Shown here: piece by piece, positions 40,953 to 49,252 of the stretch
Layout: each line of letters starts with the position of its first letter
Numbering within the stretch: position 1 is the first letter of the stretch
NCBI RefSeq assembly: GCF_029360765.1
Contig: NZ_JARKNA010000002.1
Coordinates: 307,334-371,333, forward strand
Direction of reading: 5' to 3'
Origin: Terrimonas pollutisoli
GTDB lineage: Bacteria; Bacteroidota; Bacteroidia; Chitinophagales; Chitinophagaceae
Length of the DNA stretch: 64,000 bases
Notes under the pieces: generated by a model
The model's database searches: none
The model's input: only the letters and a program-made list of their open reading frames with translations
What the model was told of the DNA's origin: nothing
Program-made: the position numbers and the translations under genes

Positions 40953-43900
40953 ATGCTTAAAAAATTTCCTCGTTTATTTCCCCTCATCTTTCCACTTATA
41001 CTTCTTACTGCTTTTAGTGTTAATGCAGTTGCACAAACAGTCACCGTCGCCGGAACAGTGACAGGTAGTAACAATGAGCCATTGTCAGGTGTAACCGTTA
41101 CTGACAAGCAATCCAATAATGCCGTAGTCAGTAATACCAACGGGCAATTTTCTATTAAAGCATTGTCTTCCTCGTCTACGCTTGTATTTTCTCATACAGG
41201 GTTTCAAGCAGTAGAAGTTTCTTTGAATGGGCAAACCAATTTGAAGGTCAGCATGCAGTTAGCTGCAAGCGAACTTACCAATGTAGTGGTGGTTGGTTAT
41301 GGTACCCAGAGAAAAGCAGCTATAACTGGTTCGGTGGCCACCGTAAAAGGAGATGAACTGAAACAAACTGCAGTAAGCAACCTGGCACAGGGGTTACAGG
41401 CCAGGGTGGCAGGCGTTCAGGTTACGCAAAATTCGTCGGCGCCGGGAGGGAATATCAGTGTTCGTGTGCGGGGTACTAATTCATTAAATGGAACATCCGA
41501 GCCGTTATACATTGTAGATGGAGTACAGATTGCAAACAGCGGCGGCGTTACAGATATCAGTCCATTGTCTACCATCAATCCCAATGATATTGAGTCGATC
41601 GATATATTAAAAGATGCATCGGCTACCGCTATCTATGGTGCACGTGGCGCCAATGGGGTAGTATTAATTACCACCAAACGCGGACGCAACGGCGCCACCC
41701 AGTTGAATTTTGAAACATATTACGGCGTGCAGGAAATAACAAAGAAACTAAGTGTAATGAATGCATCGGAATTTGCCAGTCTTGAAAACCAGATTTATAG
41801 TCCTACCGTTGTATATTCCGATCCTGCTTCATTAGGAAAAGGCACCGACTGGCAGGATCTCCTCTATCAGAAAGCTCCTATCCAAAGTCACCAGCTTGCC
41901 ATTTCCGGGGGTTCTGATAAAACACAATTTTCTCTTTCGGGCAATTATTTTGACCAGGAAGGGATCGTTATCAAGTCTGATTTCAAACGCTATTCTTTAC
42001 GTGCTACCATTGATCATAAGATTAATAAACGGGTAAAAGTAGGTACAAGCATTCTTAGCAGTTATAGCATCAATAAGGGAATACCTACAGGTAGCCAAAG
42101 TCTTGATGCAGCAGTAACCACTGCCAGTGTCGTGGGTTCTGCACTGGGTGCGCCTCCAACATTGGAGCCCTATCGTCCGGATGGAACCATTTGGCCTTTT
42201 GGCGAACAATTCAATAACCGTTACCGTGAAGTAATAAATCCATTAGGCCTTACGGAAGTACTGAACCAAACGGCAATTAAGCGTACATTGGCGAATGTAT
42301 ATGGAGAAGTAGACATTACAAAGGGCCTTGTTTACCGTGCATCTTTTAATACTGATCTTCAAAGCAGTCTTACTGATTATTATTCTCCAAGATATATTAT
42401 TGCTGCACGTGATTTAAATGCGAATTCAGGGTCTGCGTCAAAATCGAATGGCAACAGTACTTTGCTATTACACGAAAGTATTCTGACCTATTCCGCCAAT
42501 TTCGGCCAAAAGCATTCTTTAAAATTCACCGGTGTTTATGCAGCACAGAGCTCTCAATATAATACCAATAGTATTTCTGCCACCGGTCTTCCGAATGATG
42601 ATACCAAAAATGAAGCATTAAATCTTGCAGTAAACCGCAATGTCAGCAGTTACCGGGAAAAACAAAAATTGCAATCGTTTATGGGACGGGTTAACTATGG
42701 TTATGATGACAAATACCTGTTAACACTAACGGTAAGGTCTGATGGTGCAAGTGTATTTGGCGAGAACAATAAATACAGCGTCTTCCCTGCTGTTTCAGCG
42801 GCTTGGCGTATTACGCAGGAAAAATTTATGGAAAATGTGTCATGGCTCAACGATCTTAAGCTTAGGGCGAGTTATGGTGTGACAGGAAATGCCGGCGCTA
42901 TTTCTCCCTATAAATCCCTGTCATTGTCAGGTCCGGGTAGTAACTACACCTTCAATCATGTGTATACCATTGGTATCAGCCCTGTTGGAATTTCTAATCC
43001 CAACCTTAGCTGGGAAAGCTCAACGCAGGCCGATATTGGTCTTGATCTCGAATTATTCAATAACAAGGTTGGAGTCGTTATTGATTACTATAATAAGAAA
43101 ACGGATAAATTATTATTTGACCAGGCTCTGCCATTTTCAAGTGGTTATAGTACCATCACTAAAAACTTCGGCAGTATTGAAAATAAAGGATGGGAATTTG
43201 CTGTGAATGCCAGGATACTGCAGGGAGATTTTAAATGGAATATTGGCGGTAATCTTACTTTAAATAGAAATAAAATATTGAGTATTGATGGCGGACTTAC
43301 CAAAGAAAAATTTGCCAATGGAAGCACCGTTGCTGTATTAAAAGAAGGGTCACCCGTGGGTTTATTTAAAGCCTATATTTTCGATGGTATTTACCAGACA
43401 GGTGAAGCAGTAATGCCGGGATCTGGCAGCCGTACCGGTGGTACGAAAGTAAAGGACCTGAATAAAGATGGTCAGATTACTGGTGCTGATCAAATGATAG
43501 TCGGCGATCCCAATGCAGATTATATTTTTGGTCTTACTACCAATTTATCCTACAAAGGTTTTGATCTCGGAATATTTCTGACAGGCGTGCAGGGAAATGA
43601 TATTTACAACCTGAGCCGTTATAGTTTCGAAAACCCGCTTGGTCAGCGTAATGTTTTCCAACCACTGGTTAATCGTTGGTCACCCACTAATCCTACGAAT
43701 GAATATGTGAGCGGGTTCCAGGGTCAGCGTATACCGCTTACCGATCGTTTTGTGGAAGATGGTTCATTTATCAGGTGTAAAAATATCAGCCTGGGATATA
43801 ATTTCACTTCCATAAAAAATGTAAGAAATATCAGGGTGTATGTAAGCGCAATGAACTTATTTACCATTACTGATTATAGCGGTTACGATCCGGAAGTAAA

Positions 43901-43994
43901 TACGTACGGTAACGATAACCAGCGGATTGGTATCGATAATCTTGTTTACCCCAATTCAAGAACCATCATGGCAGGTTTGCAAATCGGCCTTTAA
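40953..43994 (+). CDS. SusC/RagA-type TonB-dependent transporter (resident PUL)
   Basis: 1013 residues from the ATG at 40953. The frame stays open upstream to 40812, but that stretch contains the LacI operators and no signal sequence. The chosen start gives a signal peptide (MLKKFPRLFPLIFPLILL, ending NAVAQ). A carboxypeptidase-like domain (VTVAGTVTGSNNEPLSGVTV), a plug with GLQARVAGVQVTQNSSAPGG and a barrel ending GLQIGL follow. It is only distantly similar to the SusC at 12527. It heads an operon with very short gaps (36, 30, overlap, 9, 18 and 29 bp) reaching 55917. Confidence 0.95.
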   Translation: MLKKFPRLFPLIFPLILLTAFSVNAVAQTVTVAGTVTGSNNEPLSGVTVTDKQSNNAVVSNTNGQFSIKALSSSSTLVFSHTGFQAVEVSLNGQTNLKVSMQLAASELTNVVVVGYGTQRKAAITGSVATVKGDELKQTAVSNLAQGLQARVAGVQVTQNSSAPGGNISVRVRGTNSLNGTSEPLYIVDGVQIANSGGVTDISPLSTINPNDIESIDILKDASATAIYGARGANGVVLITTKRGRNGATQLNFETYYGVQEITKKLSVMNASEFASLENQIYSPTVVYSDPASLGKGTDWQDLLYQKAPIQSHQLAISGGSDKTQFSLSGNYFDQEGIVIKSDFKRYSLRATIDHKINKRVKVGTSILSSYSINKGIPTGSQSLDAAVTTASVVGSALGAPPTLEPYRPDGTIWPFGEQFNNRYREVINPLGLTEVLNQTAIKRTLANVYGEVDITKGLVYRASFNTDLQSSLTDYYSPRYIIAARDLNANSGSASKSNGNSTLLLHESILTYSANFGQKHSLKFTGVYAAQSSQYNTNSISATGLPNDDTKNEALNLAVNRNVSSYREKQKLQSFMGRVNYGYDDKYLLTLTVRSDGASVFGENNKYSVFPAVSAAWRITQEKFMENVSWLNDLKLRASYGVTGNAGAISPYKSLSLSGPGSNYTFNHVYTIGISPVGISNPNLSWESSTQADIGLDLELFNNKVGVVIDYYNKKTDKLLFDQALPFSSGYSTITKNFGSIENKGWEFAVNARILQGDFKWNIGGNLTLNRNKILSIDGGLTKEKFANGSTVAVLKEGSPVGLFKAYIFDGIYQTGEAVMPGSGSRTGGTKVKDLNKDGQITGADQMIVGDPNADYIFGLTTNLSYKGFDLGIFLTGVQGNDIYNLSRYSFENPLGQRNVFQPLVNRWSPTNPTNEYVSGFQGQRIPLTDRFVEDGSFIRCKNISLGYNFTSIKNVRNIRVYVSAMNLFTITDYSGYDPEVNTYGNDNQRIGIDNLVYPNSRTIMAGLQIGL

Positions 43995-44030
43995 TTTTTA
44001 TTTCATTCAAATTTTACTAAATAGTTAGTC

Positions 44031-45527
44031 ATGAAAAATAATTCACTTATTTATATAACCATACTGCTGATTGTTCCTGCAATGACAGGTTGTAAAAAAA
44101 GTTTGGAAGAAGATGTTTATTCACAGATTTATACAGAGAAATTTTATAAGTCGACCAATGATGCGGAAGCGGCCATTACTGCTGCCTATGGCCCATTTGG
44201 GGATATGCATAATGGCCCTGCTCCAAACCTTATTGCCGATTTCAGTGCCGACCAGGTTTATCCGAGGCCGGTAGTTGCACGCAATACTTTTACGTTGTTT
44301 AATTACGATCCCAATTTCACTTCACAGAAAAGTTTCAGTCGTGAATTTGAATCTCCTGTGCAGGTATGGCGCAGTTGTTATGCCGGTATAGAAAAAGTAA
44401 ACTGGGTTCTTGATAAAGTTCCCGGTACCAGTATGGATGCAGCACGTAAAGACCAGATACTCGGAGAAGCCTGGTTTCTTCGTGGATTATATCACTGGAT
44501 GCTGGCGAAAAACTTCGGTGATGTGATCATTAAAATAGCACCCAGCAGAACAGAAGAAGAAGCGTTTTTTGGCAAAAGCCCGGTGGCAGATGTATATAAA
44601 CAAATCAATGAAGACCTGGAAAAAGCGGTTCCTCTTCTTCCTGATTACAGCGCCACATTAGTAAAAGGTCGCCCAAGCAAACAGGCTGCATTGGCATTAC
44701 AAGCCAAAGCTGCATTGTATGCAGAAAACTGGTCCGTTGCATTGGCAAAAGCTGAAGAGGTTATTAATTCCGGTAAGGTGGGTTTGATGCCTGATGTAAA
44801 AACAGTATTTGAATTTGCAAAAGAAGACGCCGCACGATTTGAAAACTTATTTGCTTTTGAAAGCGAAGGTACAGCGGCGCCTAACCGTACATCGCAAATC
44901 ACTTCATTATTTGGCCCGCCAAACAGTACAGGCCCTGAGTATTCGAAATCTTCTTTTGGTTCTGCTTTTGCCTATCCTGCTTTCTTCGCATCATTCAACC
45001 CCATTGATAAAAGAAGGACTTTATTAGATACCAATTATATTCATGCAAATGGATCAGTTGTTCCTCAAAAAAATATAACACCCATTACGCCGTATGGTGT
45101 ACTGGTTAAAAAATACCAGGACCCTGTAAGCACAAATGGCACAGGAAGCAATATTCCTATTCTCCGTTATGCTGATGTGTTATTGATTGCTGCGGAAGCG
45201 GAAGCAAGACAAACAGGCGCCACCACCAAAGCTTATGGCTATATCAACCAGGTTCGTACAAGAGCGGGACTTCCGGATCTTACAGCGGGACTCAGCCAGG
45301 AAGCTTTTATTGATTCTGTGATACAGGAACGTAATTGGGAATTGTTTGCTGAAGGTGACCGTTGGTATGATCTTACCCGTACAGGAAAATTTATGACAGT
45401 AATCCCACTGGCAGTTAATGATATTTATCCTGTTCGTCAACCTGAGTTAAAGCATAAATATTTTCCAATACCACAGGATGAAATCAATGCCAATCCAAAA
45501 ATCGCTCAAAACCCGGCGTGGAAATAA
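44031..45527 (+). CDS. SusD/RagB-type surface glycan-binding lipoprotein (resident PUL)
   Basis: 498 residues with lipobox MTGC (Cys about 21) and SusD features. WFLRGLYHWMLAKNFGDV is the typical helix, and the C-terminal region carries YADVLLIAAEAEARQTG, INQVRTRAGLPDL and ERNWELFAEGDRWYDLTRTG. It should cap the preceding SusC and bind the substrate at the cell surface. The substrate is not clear from sequence. It is the second gene of the LacI-controlled operon. Confidence 0.95.
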   Translation: MKNNSLIYITILLIVPAMTGCKKSLEEDVYSQIYTEKFYKSTNDAEAAITAAYGPFGDMHNGPAPNLIADFSADQVYPRPVVARNTFTLFNYDPNFTSQKSFSREFESPVQVWRSCYAGIEKVNWVLDKVPGTSMDAARKDQILGEAWFLRGLYHWMLAKNFGDVIIKIAPSRTEEEAFFGKSPVADVYKQINEDLEKAVPLLPDYSATLVKGRPSKQAALALQAKAALYAENWSVALAKAEEVINSGKVGLMPDVKTVFEFAKEDAARFENLFAFESEGTAAPNRTSQITSLFGPPNSTGPEYSKSSFGSAFAYPAFFASFNPIDKRRTLLDTNYIHANGSVVPQKNITPITPYGVLVKKYQDPVSTNGTGSNIPILRYADVLLIAAEAEARQTGATTKAYGYINQVRTRAGLPDLTAGLSQEAFIDSVIQERNWELFAEGDRWYDLTRTGKFMTVIPLAVNDIYPVRQPELKHKYFPIPQDEINANPKIAQNPAWK

Positions 45528-45557
45528 ACAGATATTTAATTCTTCATTTGTTCATTG

Positions 45558-46409
45558 ATGCGAGAGAATGTCATTAAAAAATTTTGCTTCCTGGTTGTCA
45601 TAACGCTTAACATGATAACATCTGCACATGCACAAGACAAAGCGTTATTTCTTATTGCGGGACAAAGCAATGCAGTTGGGCAGGGAAATAAAGATTCATC
45701 TATATCATGCAGCATTCATACAGCTTTTGAATACCGGATGAATGATACCAGTCTTTTGCCACTCCGGGATCCTGCCGGTGAGAACTGGCAAAATTTTCAG
45801 CGGGCGAATACGGGGAGTTTTATTCCGGCTTTTGCCAAACAATATCATAGTCAAACGGGCAAAGCGGTGCTGATCATAAGTGCGGCACGTGGAGGCAGCA
45901 GTTGCCATACCAAAGCAGAATTAGAAAATTATGGTACCTGGGCCATCAAAGGCAATATGCCATTGTTTGAGAACGCATTGGTAAAAACAAAGCAGGCTAT
46001 GCAGTATTCAGCGCCACCATTAAGCGGGGTGATCTGGAGCCAGGGCGAACGCGATGCAAATGCTATTAACACCGGTCAACTTACAGCAACAGAATACGAA
46101 GCTGCATTAATTGACCTGATCGGCCGCTTCCGTAAAGTGTTGGGTGAAACACTGCCTTTTTATATTATTCAAACAGGCTTTTATAAAAATCACGCCAGGG
46201 AAGGATTTGATGAAGTAAGGAAAGCGCAGGAACGGGTGGCGGGACATTCGCCCAATACCTTCCTTGTATATACCAATACCGGCGAATTTGAAAAGTGGGG
46301 TTGGATGAAAGATGAAATTCATTACAGTCAGCAAGGCTTGAATGATATAGGAGAAAAAATGGCAAACGTTATTGCGCTGATCGAAAAAACAAGTACAACC
46401 AAACGATGA
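45558..46409 (+). CDS. Sialate O-acetylesterase-like SGNH esterase
   Basis: 283 residues from the ATG at 45558, which directly follows a TTG that is less likely. A signal peptide (about 1-26, ending SAHAQ) and an SGNH/SASA hydrolase domain are present. The catalytic serine is in FLIAGQSNAVGQG, SGVIWSQGERDA is the second block, and the Asp-His pair is in KDEIHYSQQGL. Such esterases remove acetyl groups from glycans so that hydrolases can act. The stop overlaps the GH2 start by 4 bp (ATGA), tying deacetylation to the next enzyme. The acetylated sugar is unknown. Confidence 0.88.
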   Translation: MRENVIKKFCFLVVITLNMITSAHAQDKALFLIAGQSNAVGQGNKDSSISCSIHTAFEYRMNDTSLLPLRDPAGENWQNFQRANTGSFIPAFAKQYHSQTGKAVLIISAARGGSSCHTKAELENYGTWAIKGNMPLFENALVKTKQAMQYSAPPLSGVIWSQGERDANAINTGQLTATEYEAALIDLIGRFRKVLGETLPFYIIQTGFYKNHAREGFDEVRKAQERVAGHSPNTFLVYTNTGEFEKWGWMKDEIHYSQQGLNDIGEKMANVIALIEKTSTTKR

Positions 46410-49243
46410 AGAAAATAGTATTTCTTTTTATACTCACTTCTGTTTTAATAACAAGTAACAGTCAACAAAATACCGGTGAGTATTTAAAAAGCCTTAATGG
46501 TAGCTGGGCATTTAAAACAGATCCTAACGATATTGGTGAAAAACAATCATGGTTTGGTGAAACGGTTAATACATCATCATGGGACAGTATGACTGTACCG
46601 GGCAACTGGGATCTTCGTAACGAATATTCGCATTATGTAGGAAAAGCATGGTACAGGATTTCCTTTTCAATACCAGATATCAAAAAAGAGCAGGTGGTTA
46701 GATTATTATTTGAAGCAGTGTATCATGATAGTAAAGTGTGGTTGAACGGAAAACTGCTGGGAACAAGCAATAGCGGTTTTCTGCCTTTTGAATTTGAAAT
46801 AAATAAATTTTTAAACGATGATAAACCCAACTCTTTGGTAGTATGTGCGGATAATACTTTTCGCCGGGGAGCCATCTGGAACTGGGGTGGTATACGCAGA
46901 CCGGTAACGCTTGTAGTTACTGGCCCTGCACGAATTGTTCAGCAAATGATCTCTTCACAAATTGATCTTGATAAAAAAACAGCAGCAATAAGTATTAAAC
47001 TTTTTGTGAAAAATACGGATAGCAATCCGGCCCGGTTGCAAGGCGAAGTAGTATTATCCAATAAAAATGGTTTTGAGAAAATAGTGCCTTTTGCTATAAC
47101 TGTGGGGTCAGGCAATACCGCCGAAACCATTGTTCGTACTACCATCAACTCAAAGCAATTGCATTTATGGAATTGCGATGATCCGTTCTTATACCAGAGC
47201 AAAGTGCGGATTAAAAATAATACCAGGGTATTACATGAAAATAAAACTGCCTTTGGCCTGCGCAAAATAGAAGTAGATAATAAAAAGTATACTTTTAAAT
47301 TGAACGGGCAATCGATGCGGGTAATGGGTTTCAATCTTGTTCCTGATGACCGTACTACGGGCAATACTTTGCCGCTTTGGCGTATAAAGGAAGATATAGA
47401 CCTGATGAAAAGTATGGGAGCCAACATGGCCCGCCTCACCCATATGCCCATGCCAAATGAAATGCTCGATTATCTTGATGAAAAAGGTATCCTTATTTTT
47501 TCTGAAATACCATTATGGGGGTATGATCAACTGGTGTTTAAGAACAGTCCTGTTCCCAAAGAATGGTTATCAAGGTTAGTCATCACTCAGTTTAATCATC
47601 CCTGCATCATTGGATGGAGTGTAGGAAACGAAATTGGTCATGTGCCAGGTGTTAATGATTATGTTGAAGAAGCAACAGCTCATGTTCGTACATTGGATAC
47701 AACCCGTACGGCTGTTATGGTTAGCCATTCAGCAGATCGTACCAATAATGATCCCATTAAATTTTCGGATATTGGATTGATCAATAAATACGGCAAAGGG
47801 ATTGGAATGCTGGCTGATAAAATTCATGACATTTATCCGGAAAAATTATTGTTCTATACAGAATATGGCTATAACCAGTTTACTGAAAATTTAGATGGCG
47901 ATCTAGATGCAAAAGGCTTGATGGATTCTATACGCTTTAAGCCTTACCTTATGGGTGCTTCGTTATGGACATTTAACGATTATCGTAGCGCTTTTTATGG
48001 TACAAAAGAATATTCTGAAAACAGGCCATGGGGAATTGTAGATGTGTTCAGGCAAAAAAAGAAGGCATGGTATTCCTTTCAAAAAGAATATGCACCTGTT
48101 CGTGAATTGAAATTGGAGAACATTGTAACTGCAAAAAAATCTTCAGCTACCATTATTATCAAACCACGGCAGCCACTTGATTTGCCGGCCTATCCATTAA
48201 GCGGGTATAACCTGGTTTGGAATATTTCTTCGGCAGACGGCAAGATTCTTACAGGAGGATTTAATGAGCTGCCTTTTATAAAACCGGGTGATGCTGAAAT
48301 GAAGTTTCCTATTAGTTGGGATATGCCCGAAAATACTTTTAAATTAAAGGTTGTACTATTGTCGCCATTAAATTACTCGGTAATCGATACGGTTGTTTTT
48401 TTACAAAAACCCATTGCTCCTAAAATTATATATGCGTCAGGCGTACGTACCCTGATGAACGATTTAAGGGAAAACGGGGGAGGGCTGAGAGTCGTTTTTG
48501 AAAAAAATTCTTCTGCCAGTTTTTATAAATTGAAATATGGTAAAAACGAATTAACTACTGAAACGCCACTTACCCTTAATAACTATTTCGATGTACCAAA
48601 GCTTAATTACGGAGATAATTATAAACTCGCTGTTATAGCTGTCAATTCATTTGGAGAGAGCGAGCCGGTAAATATTGTTACTGTTAAAGTAGAGACAGAA
48701 TATTCTCCACCATTAATTGCTTATACCGAAGCGGCAAATAATGGCTTTTATGTAGGCTACCCCACAGCGGAAGATGATTATTTGTTCCAGGTTCAATACA
48801 CGACAAAACCGGGTGATTATTCAGATGCGGCAACACTGCAAACCACCAACCAAGGTGTTTTGTTTGTACCGGGATTACAAAACGGACAAACTTATTATTG
48901 CCGCATGCGCCGATGGAAACACAATACTTATATCACACCCTGGAGTGAAGAAATAGCGGTTACTCCCGACGGAGGCTTATCACCTGCGAGTCCAATACTG
49001 GCAGGAGTGATAAGACAAGGGAAGGAAGCCATCATTTGCTTTGAGCCGGTGAAAAAAGCGACCGGCTATAAGTTGGAATATAGAGACATCAACGGCGGTG
49101 AATGGAAAACCCAAACGATCAATGCTGCACAAATCAATCATTTTAAATTAACCGGGTTAATGCCCAAACTCAGTTATGAGTTTAGGTTGGCAACACTGAA
49201 TCAAAATGGACAATCCGGTTATTCACAAACAGTGAGAGAATAA
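46406..49243 (+). CDS. Glycoside hydrolase family 2 enzyme with fibronectin-III-like C-terminus
   Basis: 945 residues. A signal peptide is followed by the GH2 sugar-binding domain (about 30-185; LNGSWAFKTDPND and PGNWDLRNEYSHYVGKAWYR), an Ig-like domain and a TIM barrel. The acid/base is about Glu409 in SVGNEIGHV and the nucleophile about Glu486 in FYTEYGYNQF. A Trp/Tyr-rich loop (LWTFNDYRSAFYG) follows. About 250 C-terminal residues form two or three FN3-like modules. Beta-glucuronidase or beta-galactosidase activity is plausible; the exact specificity is not readable. It differs from the GH2 of the element in domain arrangement. Confidence 0.88.
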   Translation: MKKIVFLFILTSVLITSNSQQNTGEYLKSLNGSWAFKTDPNDIGEKQSWFGETVNTSSWDSMTVPGNWDLRNEYSHYVGKAWYRISFSIPDIKKEQVVRLLFEAVYHDSKVWLNGKLLGTSNSGFLPFEFEINKFLNDDKPNSLVVCADNTFRRGAIWNWGGIRRPVTLVVTGPARIVQQMISSQIDLDKKTAAISIKLFVKNTDSNPARLQGEVVLSNKNGFEKIVPFAITVGSGNTAETIVRTTINSKQLHLWNCDDPFLYQSKVRIKNNTRVLHENKTAFGLRKIEVDNKKYTFKLNGQSMRVMGFNLVPDDRTTGNTLPLWRIKEDIDLMKSMGANMARLTHMPMPNEMLDYLDEKGILIFSEIPLWGYDQLVFKNSPVPKEWLSRLVITQFNHPCIIGWSVGNEIGHVPGVNDYVEEATAHVRTLDTTRTAVMVSHSADRTNNDPIKFSDIGLINKYGKGIGMLADKIHDIYPEKLLFYTEYGYNQFTENLDGDLDAKGLMDSIRFKPYLMGASLWTFNDYRSAFYGTKEYSENRPWGIVDVFRQKKKAWYSFQKEYAPVRELKLENIVTAKKSSATIIIKPRQPLDLPAYPLSGYNLVWNISSADGKILTGGFNELPFIKPGDAEMKFPISWDMPENTFKLKVVLLSPLNYSVIDTVVFLQKPIAPKIIYASGVRTLMNDLRENGGGLRVVFEKNSSASFYKLKYGKNELTTETPLTLNNYFDVPKLNYGDNYKLAVIAVNSFGESEPVNIVTVKVETEYSPPLIAYTEAANNGFYVGYPTAEDDYLFQVQYTTKPGDYSDAATLQTTNQGVLFVPGLQNGQTYYCRMRRWKHNTYITPWSEEIAVTPDGGLSPASPILAGVIRQGKEAIICFEPVKKATGYKLEYRDINGGEWKTQTINAAQINHFKLTGLMPKLSYEFRLATLNQNGQSGYSQTVRE

Positions 49244-49252
49244 AAAAATAAG

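Noticed and set aside
46939..47451. Minus-strand open frame of 170 codons opposite the second GH2 gene
   Set aside because: It is the antisense shadow of a clear GH2 gene, with low-complexity composition and no motif.
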